In this document: one piece after another, positions 53,106 to 61,232 of the stretch | Layout of the letters: every line of letters begins with the position of its first letter | How positions within the stretch are numbered: the first letter of the stretch is position 1 | From: Treponema putidum | Lineage (GTDB): Bacteria > Spirochaetota > Spirochaetia > Treponematales > Treponemataceae | Assembly: GCF_000755145.1 (NCBI RefSeq) | Contig: NZ_CP009228.1 | Location: forward strand, 1,409,693-1,473,692 | Length of the DNA: 64,000 nt | Direction of reading: 5' to 3' | The notes under the pieces: model-generated | Told to the model about the DNA's origin: nothing | Databases searched by the model: none | What the model saw: only the letters and a program-made list of their open reading frames with translations | Position numbers and translations under genes: made by a program

Positions 53106-54299
53106 ATGAAGATATTGGTTATCAACTGCGGAAGCTCTTCTTTAAAGTATCAGTTAATTGATATGACTAATGAAGATGTTTTAGTAAAAGGCCTTGTTGA
53201 AAGAATCGGTATTGAAGGCTCACGAATCAAACATGAAAAAAAAGGAATGGATGCCGTTTTAATTGAAGAAAAAATGAATGACCACAAAAGAGCCATTCAG
53301 CTTGTTTTGGATGCTCTTGTAGACAAAAATCACGGCGTAGTAAAATCCATGGATGAGATTACGGCTGTCGGTCACAGGGTAGTTCACGGCGGAGAAGAAT
53401 TCAATAAGTCGGTTCTTTTGGATGACAGGGTAATGGCCGGTATTAAAGAATGTATCGACCTTGCTCCCTTACACAACCCTGCAAATATTATGGGAATCGA
53501 GGCTTGTAAGGCTCTTATGCCGAAAACTCCGATGGTTGCGGTTTTTGATACGGCTTTCCATCAGACAATGCCGGCTGAAAACTATATCTATGCTCTTCCC
53601 TATGAATATTACGAAAAATATAAGGTACGCCGTTACGGTTTCCACGGAACATCGCACCGCTTTGTTTCGGAAAAAGCCGCTGAAACCCTAAAAAATAACT
53701 CACCCGATTTTAAGGTTATTACCTGCCACTTAGGAAACGGTTCCAGTTTGGCTGCTATTAAGGGCGGAAAATGCGTCGATACCTCGATGGGGCTTACTCC
53801 CCTTGAAGGGCTCGCTATGGGAACTCGCTCAGGAGACTTAGACCCTGCAATTCTTCCCTTTATAATGAACAAGGAAAAACTTTCTGCCGATGATATGAGC
53901 AATGTTTTAAACAAAAAATCCGGTGTTTTGGGCATTTCAGGTGTAAGCAGCGACTTTAGAGATATTGAAACCGCTGCAAAAGAAGGAAATAAGAGGGCTC
54001 AGCTTGCCTTAGATGTATTCTGCAACAGGGTTAGAAAATACATAGCTTCTTATGCCGCCCAGCTCGGCGGAGTGGATGCTCTGGTATTTACAGCCGGTAT
54101 AGGTGAAAACTCTATCGAGCTTAGAGAAAAAATCTGTCACGGTTTGGAATTCCTCGGCGTTGAACTCGATACCGAGAAAAACAAGGTAAGGGGAAAGCTT
54201 ACCGATGCAAGCAAGGCCTCATCAAAGGTCAAGGTTCTTATTATTCCTACAAATGAAGAGCTCATGATTGCTAAGGATACGATGGCATTGGTAAAATAA
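53106..54299 (+). CDS. ackA: Acetate kinase
   Basis: The 397-residue enzyme has [36 protein letters not shown] and TAGIGENS, the full ASKHA acetate-kinase signature set. It converts acetyl phosphate and ADP to acetate and ATP, the main substrate-level ATP step in fermenting treponemes. No pta is adjacent. It has its own promoter, a strong ribosome binding site and a stem-loop terminator after the stop, so it is monocistronic. Codon use is biased toward frequent codons, as expected for a highly expressed gene. Confidence 0.97.
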   Translation: MKILVINCGSSSLKYQLIDMTNEDVLVKGLVERIGIEGSRIKHEKKGMDAVLIEEKMNDHKRAIQLVLDALVDKNHGVVKSMDEITAVGHRVVHGGEEFNKSVLLDDRVMAGIKECIDLAPLHNPANIMGIEACKALMPKTPMVAVFDTAFHQTMPAENYIYALPYEYYEKYKVRRYGFHGTSHRFVSEKAAETLKNNSPDFKVITCHLGNGSSLAAIKGGKCVDTSMGLTPLEGLAMGTRSGDLDPAILPFIMNKEKLSADDMSNVLNKKSGVLGISGVSSDFRDIETAAKEGNKRAQLALDVFCNRVRKYIASYAAQLGGVDALVFTAGIGENSIELREKICHGLEFLGVELDTEKNKVRGKLTDASKASSKVKVLIIPTNEELMIAKDTMALVK

Positions 54300-54309
54300 A
54301 GCTTAAGCA

Positions 54310-54345
54310 AAAATAGACTATAGGTTTTATTCTGTAGTCTATTTT
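54310..54345 (+). terminator. Stem-loop terminator after ackA
   Basis: A perfect 11-bp stem, AAAATAGACTA (54310-54320) and TAGTCTATTTT (54335-54345), surrounds a 14-nt loop 10 nt past the stop codon. The T run is inside the 3' arm, which is weaker than the classical form. Confidence 0.55.
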
Positions 54346-54360
54346 ACTTTGGAGGTTCAA

Positions 54361-56109
54361 ATGAAAAATAAAATTATAAGCATCTTCTTTTTTTTATTTT
54401 GTTTAACTATTTTTGCAGACATAAGGGATGCCGTATGTATCGTAAGACCCAACTATGAAGAAAAAATTTTACAATTTATGGATGATGCTGCTGATGAAAT
54501 TTCAAAGGCCGGTTATAGCGATATTGCCGAACTTTTTGAAAAGGCTAAAGATGGTGTTTTCGGTTCAGGATTTTTTATTCGAGGTCAAAATAAAAAAATC
54601 TATGTACTGACAAACTATCATGTTGCCGCTTATGCTTCATCTCTTTCTCTTGAAATTGAAAATATTGACGGTGCAAAGATTAAAATAGAAAATTGCCCTG
54701 TTGTAGCAATAGATGAAGAATTGGATCTTGCCATAGCTGAAGTAAACGATAAAAGGGTAAAATCTTTTTTAAATTTTGCAGGTAAACTTCCCGCCGATGG
54801 AGCTGATGTTTGGTCGGCCGGTTATCCGGGGCTTGGGGGAAAACCTCTTTGGCAGCTTGGAAAGGGAACTGTTACCAATTCAAAGGCAAGGCTTAGTAAT
54901 ATTGTTGATCCTAAAAAATCTTTTTTTATTCAGCATTCCGCCCCGATAGATTCGGGAAATTCGGGAGGCCCTCTTTTAATAAAATCTCCGAATTCTCCCG
55001 AAGGATATGAAGTTATAGGAATAAATTCTGCTAAGGCTGTCTTTAGGCAATCTACAAATTTTGCAATTCCTGCTACATCGATTAAAAATTTTATTGATGG
55101 ACGGGTTTTTGGAGGTATGGAAAAGTCTGAAAACAATCTAAAACTGGCCTTAGATGAATTTGCAGAAGCCTGTAAGAATTTTAAGATTGATAAAGAAGAG
55201 CAAAAAAATGAAGAAATTCTAAAAAGGCTTCGAAAAATTGCGATGTATGTTTCCGAGGATTATGCTATAAATGAGGGCTTGGATGCTTACAAGACAGCTT
55301 TGCGAAAGGCGCCCAGGCTTTTTAGGACTGAGATTCTGGCTGCTTCAATCCTTGGAAACCCGATAAACGGAATTAGAACAGCTATTGCTTATGAAATATA
55401 CACCTCTATAAAGCCTGAAGAAAATTCATATAGATCTGAAACAAGTATAGATCTTAAATCTTTAAAAAATACCGGCAAAAATTATGAATTTGTGCTGTAT
55501 GATGAGGCTGAAAAATCTAAATTTTTTACCGTTTGGAAAAATAATCATAATTTTTGGCAAATTGAAGCTTCCAATTTGAACGGTTCGCCCGAAAAAAAAT
55601 CTTCCGAAAAAGCGGCAAAAAAAGAAAAACAAAATACGGGAGCATCTTTTATTTCTATCGAAGAGATTCCGACAAGAATGAGAATATATGCATCCTACAT
55701 CGGTTTAAAAAAGGATACTGGCTGGGCATCAGGCTTCTCCTTAGGTTATCTTTATAGTTTTAAATATGTAGAAATAGGTTTTTCAGGAGTTATCGATAAA
55801 CCTAGGACTCTGCCAAGCTTTACCTTTATTAAGCAGCCGAAAATCGGTATCGGAATGGGACCGGAATTGCGGTTTCTGTTGCCTCTTAATATTAAAGATG
55901 CAGTATATCTTGCTCCTCAAGCCTTTGTAGGAGGAGGTGTGTTTATACCTCCCTTTGAGTTTTTTGTCCAATATGGTGGGGGAATTGAGATTGTACCGGT
56001 AAGTTTTACATCAGTATCATTCGGAATTGAGTGTCTTGTCAGGTCATATTTTAAAGAAATAAAAGAAACAAATATAGGAATTCGTGCAAGTATTTCGTTG
56101 CGTATATAA
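54361..56109 (+). CDS. Exported trypsin-like serine protease with beta-rich C terminus
   Basis: ATG 54361 is preceded by GGAGG; the frame four codons earlier starts with TTG over that site. A signal peptide (about 1-19) leads into an S1 protease (about 50-255) with triad His in LTNYHVAA, Asp in EELDLAIAE and Ser in SGNSGGPL. No PDZ domain follows. A helical linker (265-395) and a C-terminal stretch (about 430-582) of alternating Gly/aromatic strands end in IGIRASISLRI, resembling an outer-membrane beta-barrel. It may be anchored in or near the outer membrane, a layout unlike DegP. It leads a three-gene operon with two small exported proteins. Confidence 0.7.
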   Translation: MKNKIISIFFFLFCLTIFADIRDAVCIVRPNYEEKILQFMDDAADEISKAGYSDIAELFEKAKDGVFGSGFFIRGQNKKIYVLTNYHVAAYASSLSLEIENIDGAKIKIENCPVVAIDEELDLAIAEVNDKRVKSFLNFAGKLPADGADVWSAGYPGLGGKPLWQLGKGTVTNSKARLSNIVDPKKSFFIQHSAPIDSGNSGGPLLIKSPNSPEGYEVIGINSAKAVFRQSTNFAIPATSIKNFIDGRVFGGMEKSENNLKLALDEFAEACKNFKIDKEEQKNEEILKRLRKIAMYVSEDYAINEGLDAYKTALRKAPRLFRTEILAASILGNPINGIRTAIAYEIYTSIKPEENSYRSETSIDLKSLKNTGKNYEFVLYDEAEKSKFFTVWKNNHNFWQIEASNLNGSPEKKSSEKAAKKEKQNTGASFISIEEIPTRMRIYASYIGLKKDTGWASGFSLGYLYSFKYVEIGFSGVIDKPRTLPSFTFIKQPKIGIGMGPELRFLLPLNIKDAVYLAPQAFVGGGVFIPPFEFFVQYGGGIEIVPVSFTSVSFGIECLVRSYFKEIKETNIGIRASISLRI

Positions 56110-56125
56110 TAAAAGGAGATTAATT

Positions 56126-56743
56126 ATGGAATTGAAAAAGAATTCTATCAAGGTTGGGGCATGGCTTATATGTTTTATAGGCTTAACGGTGCTCCTTAAT
56201 TCATGCCTTTTTTTGGCTTTTTCAGGAAAAGGTGTATATGAAGGAGAAGCGGGCATAGACGGTGAACAGGTCAAACTAAAGGAAATGGTAAATTCCGATA
56301 AGGAGTGCCTGGTATACGGTTATCTGGACGTGGGCGGATTTCATACGTATGCTCAAATGGACGCTTCAAAAGAGCCTATGTTTGTTTTGCCTAAATCTTT
56401 TGGAGGCGGAGTTTTTTGTTTCCCTCCAATGGACAAAGGCTTGAGTTTTCAGCTTGTAGAAATGAATTATAGTAACTGGTTTACTAAAACAACTACAACT
56501 TTTACACCGGGGCTTGGTAAAACAGGTAATATAACATTTACTACTAAAAAAACAGGATTACAGTTTATCGGAGCTTATGACTTTATAATTAACGGTTCTG
56601 CAGCCTCTCTTTCTCTTTATCCCCGAGGAGAACAATCAAAATATGAGCTAAAATGCTTGAATAAAATGAAGAGTAAGTTTAAAAAGACTAAGTGGGAAGC
56701 ACTTATTGATAAAAGAATACAGGAGATTGAAAATGAAAAATAG
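56126..56743 (+). CDS. Small lipoprotein of the protease operon
   Basis: ATG 56126 has AAGGAG 8 nt upstream; the frame to 56084 overlaps the protease stop and lacks a site. The 205-residue product has a lipobox LLNSC (Cys near residue 27) and then a beta-rich body (VYGYLDVGGFHTYAQ, FIGAYDFIINGSAASL) ending in a charged helix. No family was recognised. The general order of strands and the terminal helix resemble the next gene product, so the pair may be diverged duplicates. It overlaps the next gene by 11 nt. Confidence 0.6.
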   Translation: MELKKNSIKVGAWLICFIGLTVLLNSCLFLAFSGKGVYEGEAGIDGEQVKLKEMVNSDKECLVYGYLDVGGFHTYAQMDASKEPMFVLPKSFGGGVFCFPPMDKGLSFQLVEMNYSNWFTKTTTTFTPGLGKTGNITFTTKKTGLQFIGAYDFIINGSAASLSLYPRGEQSKYELKCLNKMKSKFKKTKWEALIDKRIQEIENEK

Positions 56744-57338
56744 AAAATACCTTTTATTATTTCTTATTGCATTTGTAAATATTACAGTATTTGCGGCCGA
56801 TAAAAAACCTCCAAAACCGCCTGCAAAAAGTGAGGTTGTTGTTGTTTTTGCTCTAAAAATTAAACCTGAGCCTAATACTGACTTCTTTTCAAATTATAGG
56901 TATGCCTTTTCCTTTTCTTCGAAGCTTCAAACAAAGGATTCTCGTGATATGACGGATAGAATAACGATTAAAGCTTCAAACCGTAGGGTGCCTCTTTTGG
57001 GCTTGATTGATGAAGATGCTAAAAAAGTTGAATTTGCTATGGTAAAACTGCCTTTTGCTTACGGCCAGCGGTATATCAATATTGAGGCTTTACAATATCA
57101 TTTTGCAGGTACTGAACCTCTTAGAATAAGCATTCCCTTAAATGGAAAGCTTGAAGTTCCTGAAGGTGTAAAATATGTCTATATCGGAGATTTTGTCTGC
57201 AAGTGTGCTCTTCCGTTTTATGACATAACAGATGTCAAAAAAATTGATAATTTTGATGCGGCTTCTAAGGCTTTAAAGGAAATGTATGGAAAAGATGCAG
57301 AGCTTGAAAGAATTCCATTAATTCCGATTGAAAAATAA
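56733..57338 (+). CDS. Small exported protein of the protease operon
   Basis: ATG 56733 has AGGAG 7 nt upstream and gives 201 residues with a signal peptide ending in VFAAD. It has no lipobox Cys. A Lys/Pro stretch (KKPPKPPAKSE) follows the signal, then a beta-rich domain with KYVYIGDFVCKCA and a terminal helix KALKEMYGKDAELERI. Function is unknown. It is the last gene before a strong terminator and could be a substrate or partner of the protease or its lipoprotein. Confidence 0.6.
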   Translation: MKNRKYLLLFLIAFVNITVFAADKKPPKPPAKSEVVVVFALKIKPEPNTDFFSNYRYAFSFSSKLQTKDSRDMTDRITIKASNRRVPLLGLIDEDAKKVEFAMVKLPFAYGQRYINIEALQYHFAGTEPLRISIPLNGKLEVPEGVKYVYIGDFVCKCALPFYDITDVKKIDNFDAASKALKEMYGKDAELERIPLIPIEK

Positions 57339-57354
57339 TAAAGCTCTTTCAAGT

Positions 57355-57392
57355 AAAAAAAGGCGGGCCTTGTTTAAAGCCTCGCCTTTTTT
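57355..57392 (+). terminator. Terminator after the protease operon
   Basis: AAAAAAGGCG (57355-57364) pairs with CGCCTTTTTT (57383-57392), giving a GC-cored stem with A and T flanks that can work on both strands. It lies 16 nt past the last gene of the operon. Confidence 0.8.
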
Positions 57393-57396
57393 AATG

Positions 57397-57430
57397 GGAA
57401 CCTCGAAAAACTTCAGTTTTTCGAGGTTCC
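57397..57430. repeat. Perfect 15-bp inverted repeat
   Basis: GGAACCTCGAAAAAC (57397-57411) and GTTTTTCGAGGTTCC (57416-57430) are exact complements around a TTCA loop. It sits between the convergent protease operon and groES, 38 nt past the groES stop. No T tract follows in either direction. Confidence 0.85.
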
Positions 57431-57468
57431 TTAATCAGCTTTTATCTGTAAGATAAAAACGCTAAACC

Positions 57469-57735
57469 TTATTCTACAACAGCAACCAAATCGTTTGACT
57501 TTAAAATCAAATGATCTACACCGTCGATTTGAATTTGAGTTCCGGCATATTTGTCATGGATAACTTTTTGTCCGACGGAAACCTTGATTTTTTCTTTATC
57601 ATCTCCGACAGCTACGACCACACCTCTTTGGGTTTTTTCTTGAGCTGTGTCGGGAATGATAATTCCTCCCGCCGTCTTTGTTTCTACTGCATCCGGTTTT
57701 ACTAAAACTCTGTCTCCTAAGGGTTTAACTTTCAT
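57469..57735 (-). CDS. groES: Co-chaperonin GroES
   Basis: ATG 57735 has AGGAGG 7 nt upstream and gives 88 residues, slightly short of the usual 95. It has MKVKPLGDRVLVKP, GGIIIPDTAQEK, VGQKVIHDKYAGTQI and the tail LILKSNDLVAVVE. GroES caps the GroEL chamber. groEL is not adjacent, so the two chaperonin genes are separated. A promoter about 120 nt upstream leaves a long leader with a stable hairpin, and no CIRCE operator was found. Confidence 0.95.
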   Translation of the reverse strand: MKVKPLGDRVLVKPDAVETKTAGGIIIPDTAQEKTQRGVVVAVGDDKEKIKVSVGQKVIHDKYAGTQIQIDGVDHLILKSNDLVAVVE

Positions 57736-57811
57736 CAAAAGACCTCCTAAAAAATTAAAAGAAAGCAAAAAGCTTTTTTGTGCCTTTTTGGCACTCTTTT
57801 TTGTGTTTTAT

Positions 57812-57846
57812 TTCGGGATGTGTCATTTCAGTACACCTCTCCCGAA
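57812..57846 (-). promoter_or_regulatory. Hairpin in the groES leader
   Basis: TTCGGGA (57812-57818) and TCCCGAA (57840-57846) form a 7-bp outer stem. An inner GTGT/ACAC pair lies inside it. It falls in the predicted untranslated leader close to the start site of the groES transcript. Confidence 0.45.
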
Positions 57847-57854
57847 CATCATAA

Positions 57855-57883
57855 AATATAAGAAAAAAAAACTAAAAAGGCAA
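57855..57883 (-). promoter_or_regulatory. Promoter of groES
   Basis: Minus-strand TTGCCT (57878-57883), a 17-bp spacer and TATATT (57855-57860) precede groES by about 120 nt. The elements are of the vegetative sigma type rather than heat-shock sigma type. Confidence 0.5.
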
Positions 57884-57952
57884 TAGGTTTTGATTATTTT
57901 AGGCATTAAGTATTTTATTTTATAATTCTATATTGGATATAGAGTTATACCA

Positions 57953-57982
57953 TTGATTATCCTGTTTTTTTAGGTTTAAAAT
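57953..57982 (+). promoter_or_regulatory. Promoter of the sigma-factor gene
   Basis: TTGATT (57953-57958), an 18-bp spacer and TAAAAT (57977-57982) would give a leader of about 86 nt before the ATG at 58075. Confidence 0.45.
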
Positions 57983-58020
57983 ATTTCTTTTCTTAATTTA
58001 GTACCTTAGCATAGTTTTTG

Positions 58021-58064
58021 CTTGTATATGTAGGAGGCTAAAAACTTTCACAGTTTTATACAAG
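58021..58064 (+). promoter_or_regulatory. Stem-loop covering the ribosome binding site of the sigma-factor gene
   Basis: CTTGTATA (58021-58028) is complementary to TATACAAG (58057-58064), whose last bases are part of the AAGGAG site (58062-58067). An inner hairpin AAAACT/AGTTTT (58041-58057) lies in the loop. A second perfect AGGAGG (58032-58037) is in the loop without any start codon at a usable distance. Confidence 0.5.
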
Positions 58065-58074
58065 GAGTTGAATT

Positions 58075-58935
58075 ATGTATAACAGAAACAAAAAAGACTA
58101 TAGCGCAGAAACAAACTCGCTGGCTACTTATTTAAAAGAAATAAACAAGATACCGCTTTTAACTGCGGAAGAAGAGATAAAATATGCTAAACTTGCAGAA
58201 AAGGGCGATGAAGATGCCAAAAACATGTTGGTAAATTCAAACCTCCGCTTTGTCGTAAATGTTGCAAAAAAATATCAAAACCAAGGGCTTCCTCTTATGG
58301 ACCTCATTAGCGAAGGCAATATAGGCTTGATAAATGCTGCCGAAAGATTCGATGTTTCAAAGGGCTATAAGTTTATTTCTTATGCGGTCTGGTGGATTAA
58401 ACAATCTATTTTAAAGGCTATTTGTGAAAAGTCAAGGATGATACGCCTTCCCTTAAACAGAGCAAACGAGCTTGTTCAAATTGAAAAGGCAAAAAAAGAA
58501 ATTGATTTTGCCGGAAACGAAACTCAAGAACTAAACGAGATTGCAGGTATTTTAAATATGAATAACAGTATGGTTCATACTATTATGAATGCGGCTAAAG
58601 AGCCGATTTCCATAGATGCTCCCGTTTTTGACGAACCTGGAAGCTCAAGTGTAAACGACTTCTTACAGGATGAAACTCATCAGATGCCTGAAGATTATGC
58701 ACTGGATATGAGCCTTAGGGATGAAGTAAACGAGCTTCTTAAAAATCTTGATGACAGGGAAGCAGAGATAATCCGCCTCCGTTTTGGGCTTGACGGTTCC
58801 GCTCCTCTTTCTTTAAAAGAGGTCGGCCTTATCTTTAACCTTACAAAAGAAAGAATACGCCAAATCGAAAAAAAGGCCTTGCAGCAGCTTAAAAACCCTG
58901 CCGAAAAACAAAAACTTGCCGTTTACGTCGCGTAA
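58075..58935 (+). CDS. Sigma-70 family RNA polymerase sigma factor (group 2-like)
   Basis: The 286-residue protein lacks region 1.1 but has regions 1.2-2 (NSLATYLKEINKIPLLTAEEE; NLRFVVNVAKKYQNQGLP; AAERFDVSKGYKFISYAVWWIKQ), region 3 and region 4 (LSLKEVGLIFNLTKERIRQIEKKALQQ). This is the size and layout of a non-essential RpoS-like or secondary sigma-70 factor. The close match in region 2.4 suggests promoters like those of the main sigma. Its leader carries a stem-loop over the ribosome binding site. Its last codons lie in a small palindrome that is repeated just after the stop. Confidence 0.88.
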   Translation: MYNRNKKDYSAETNSLATYLKEINKIPLLTAEEEIKYAKLAEKGDEDAKNMLVNSNLRFVVNVAKKYQNQGLPLMDLISEGNIGLINAAERFDVSKGYKFISYAVWWIKQSILKAICEKSRMIRLPLNRANELVQIEKAKKEIDFAGNETQELNEIAGILNMNNSMVHTIMNAAKEPISIDAPVFDEPGSSSVNDFLQDETHQMPEDYALDMSLRDEVNELLKNLDDREAEIIRLRFGLDGSAPLSLKEVGLIFNLTKERIRQIEKKALQQLKNPAEKQKLAVYVA

Positions 58936-58954
58936 ACAATTTACGTTGCGTAAA
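58921..58954. repeat. Twin small palindromes spanning the sigma-factor stop codon
   Basis: GTTTACG-TCG-CGTAAAC (58921-58937) is followed after 2 bp by TTTACG-TTG-CGTAAA (58940-58954). The stop TAA (58933-58935) lies in the first. The two copies look like a tandem duplication. Confidence 0.75.
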
Positions 58955-58979
58955 TGATTAGTTCCATGCGATTAACTTA

Positions 58980-59006
58980 GGGCTGTCTTTTAGGCAGCCC
59001 TTTTTA
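58980..59006 (+). terminator. Terminator after the sigma-factor gene
   Basis: GGGCTG (58980-58985) and CAGCCC (58995-59000) form a stem with a 9-nt loop followed by TTTTT (59001-59005). Confidence 0.85.
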
Positions 59007-59023
59007 TAAGCTAAACGTGGGGC

Positions 59024-60214
59024 TTACTCCATAATGTACAAAACCGTTTCCATATTGCCTCCGCGGAGGCTGTGTTTTTTTAAGACGGCATCCTTGTTCT
59101 TTTTACAAAATATTTTTTCGAATTCTTTTTTGCTTGTGATAAAACCGAGTTTCCAGTCCGGGAAGTGTTGAGGTATTTCGGCCATCCTCTTATAAAGCTC
59201 AAAGGCTTCTTCTTCGCTTCCGAGCCTTTCGCCGTAGGGAGGGTTCGATAAAAGGATGCCGCTTTCGTATGGGGCTTCCAGTTCCGAAAAGTCCGATTGA
59301 ATAAAATCAGGCCGTTCTATGTGATGGGTAATGCCTGCCGTATGGAGTTCCTTTCCTGCAATGATGCATGCCCTTTCGGCATTCGCCTTTGAAAGGGAGA
59401 CTGCTTCTTCCGAAATATCGGATCCGGTTATCCTTGCAAGACAGTCGGTTCTTACTTCTGAGGCTGCTCTTTCTTTTTCTTCCTTTAAGACGGCTTCTAT
59501 TTTTTCTTTTTCAAAACAAATAAAGTTTTCAAAGGCAAAGCGGCGGGCAATCCCGGGCGGAATATTATAGGCATACCAAGCCGCTTCAATAGGAATAGTG
59601 CCTGAGCCGCAAAAAGCATCGTGGAGGGGAATTTTTCTTTTCCATTGCATGAGCTGAATTAAAACGGCTGCCAAGGTTTCCCTCATGGGGGCGGCTCCTC
59701 CGCTTAGCCGGTAGCCCCTTCTGTAAAGAGGTTCTCCCGATAAGTCCAAACAGACATAGACATTGTTGTTTTCGATATAAATGCGGATCATAAAACGGAT
59801 TCCTGTTTCGGGCAGGGAATGCATGTTCCATTTTTTGCACAGCTTGTCGCAAACGGCCTTGTGGACGATTGATTGAACGGCATGTTCCGAAGATAGTTTG
59901 GACTTATATGTTCTTACCTTGTCGATTGTAATACGGGCATCCTTCGGAAAATAGTTATGCCAGTCTATCGAAAAAACCAATTCAAAGAGATCATCAAAAT
60001 TTTCCGCCTTTGCGGTATTTATAAGCATAAAAACCCTGTCGGCTGTACGTAAAAAATAATTTGCTTTGAAGAAAGCTAAAAGAGGCTCGGTCTCGGCCGA
60101 AGTAAAAAAAACCCTTCCGGGCAATCTATTGTACGGCTTAAAACCTAAAAGTTTTAATTCCCTTGTAAGTACAGGTTCTGCACCCACGGCGCATAGTGCA
60201 ATAAAATCATTCAT
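59024..60214 (-). CDS. THUMP-domain RNA (guanine-N2)-methyltransferase, RlmL/YpsC type
   Basis: The 396-residue protein has an N-terminal THUMP region (about 40-160), a DAFCGSGTIPIEAAWYA SAM-binding motif (about 195-215) and the catalytic LLSNPPYGERLG (about 300-312). It matches the N-terminal half of E. coli RlmL and Gram-positive YpsC, which make m2G2445 in 23S rRNA. The target here is inferred. An extended -10 TGCTATACT lies 10 nt before the ATG, so the message is nearly leaderless; no ribosome binding site is seen. Confidence 0.88.
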   Translation of the reverse strand: MNDFIALCAVGAEPVLTRELKLLGFKPYNRLPGRVFFTSAETEPLLAFFKANYFLRTADRVFMLINTAKAENFDDLFELVFSIDWHNYFPKDARITIDKVRTYKSKLSSEHAVQSIVHKAVCDKLCKKWNMHSLPETGIRFMIRIYIENNNVYVCLDLSGEPLYRRGYRLSGGAAPMRETLAAVLIQLMQWKRKIPLHDAFCGSGTIPIEAAWYAYNIPPGIARRFAFENFICFEKEKIEAVLKEEKERAASEVRTDCLARITGSDISEEAVSLSKANAERACIIAGKELHTAGITHHIERPDFIQSDFSELEAPYESGILLSNPPYGERLGSEEEAFELYKRMAEIPQHFPDWKLGFITSKKEFEKIFCKKNKDAVLKKHSLRGGNMETVLYIME

Positions 60215-60224
60215 ATTGATTTGC

Positions 60225-60230
60225 AGTATA
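60225..60230 (-). promoter_or_regulatory. Extended -10 of the RNA methyltransferase gene
   Basis: Minus-strand TGC-TATACT (hexamer 60225-60230) is 10 nt before the ATG at 60214. A mirrored TATACT on the plus strand (60252-60257) may serve the divergent TraB gene. Confidence 0.45.
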
Positions 60231-60295
60231 GCATTTTTTTAAAATTTTTTATATACTGTAAATCATAAAATAACCGGTTTAAATTGGGAGGATAT

Positions 60296-61231
60296 ATGAA
60301 AACCCTTAAAAAAATCTTGACGGCAGCTTTAGCCTTTTTGTTTATTTTTTCTTTTTTAATTTCTTGTAAAACAGAGAAATCAAATTTAAAAGTTGAGAGC
60401 AACCCGAAAGCTGTTTTAATAAAGCATCCTGAAAGGATGTTTTGGGAAATAAAAAAAGGAGATGCTTCAATCTATATTTTGGGTACAATCCACGTTGCTG
60501 ACAAGGATTTTTATCCATTGGAAGATAAGATACTTAAGGCCTTTGATAAGGCCGATAGGCGGGTCAGTGAATTGGGCGGCAAAGAAGAAATGGAAATGGT
60601 TCAGGAAAAATTACAAATGAGGATGATTCAAAATTTAAATCTTAAGCCTGAAAAGGATTTATCTAATTTTTTGACCGAGGATGAAATAAACGTTGTTAAA
60701 CAAGAATTGGGAGAAAACATTGCTCCTCCTCTATTTAAATTTAATCCGTGGATTCTTACAATGGCTCTAAATCAAATATTGTATACAAAGGCCGATCTTG
60801 ATCCGCAAAACGGCATAGATATGCATCTTATGAACCGAGCCGGTAAGAAAAAAATTGAAGCTCTTGAAAGTATTGATGAACAACTGGATATCTTATCTTC
60901 AGGTACCTTTGAAGAACAGCTAAAGGCTCTTAAAGAAACTATAGGCGAATTACAAAATGCCGATAGCACCATTGATATGCTCACAATGTTAAAAAAGTTA
61001 TATTTGGAAAACAATACTGAGGAATTAAAAGAGTTTATAGGTTCTCTCCTAGATATGAGTGACGGTGTATCTCAAGATGTTCTTTTAAAAAATCGAAATA
61101 TTGTTTGGGCTGAAAAATTTGAAGAATACCTTGATAAGGGTGGAAGAACCTTTGTGTTTGCAGGCCTTGCTCACTTTCTAGGAGAAGACAGCGTATTTGA
61201 GCAAATGAGAATAAAAGGAATTTTAGAATAG
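60296..61231 (+). CDS. TraB/GumN-family lipoprotein
   Basis: ATG 60296 has GGGAGG 5 nt upstream and gives 311 residues with a lipobox FLISC (Cys near residue 23). The mature part has the TraB landmarks YILGTIHVADKDFYPL, NGIDMHLMNRAGKKKIEALES, RNIVWAEKF and VFAGLAHFLGED, which include the paired GxxH motifs thought to bind metal. Family members are candidate metalloproteases or pheromone-shutdown-type proteins; activity is unproven. A second lipoprotein follows after 1 nt. Confidence 0.85.
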   Translation: MKTLKKILTAALAFLFIFSFLISCKTEKSNLKVESNPKAVLIKHPERMFWEIKKGDASIYILGTIHVADKDFYPLEDKILKAFDKADRRVSELGGKEEMEMVQEKLQMRMIQNLNLKPEKDLSNFLTEDEINVVKQELGENIAPPLFKFNPWILTMALNQILYTKADLDPQNGIDMHLMNRAGKKKIEALESIDEQLDILSSGTFEEQLKALKETIGELQNADSTIDMLTMLKKLYLENNTEELKEFIGSLLDMSDGVSQDVLLKNRNIVWAEKFEEYLDKGGRTFVFAGLAHFLGEDSVFEQMRIKGILE

Positions 61232-61232
61232 A

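Noticed and set aside
57774..57850. Possible CIRCE operator before groES because of GGCACTC
   Set aside because: Only one half resembles TTAGCACTC and no matching inverted half with a 9-bp gap exists. The small GTGCC/GGCAC pairing there is not a CIRCE element.
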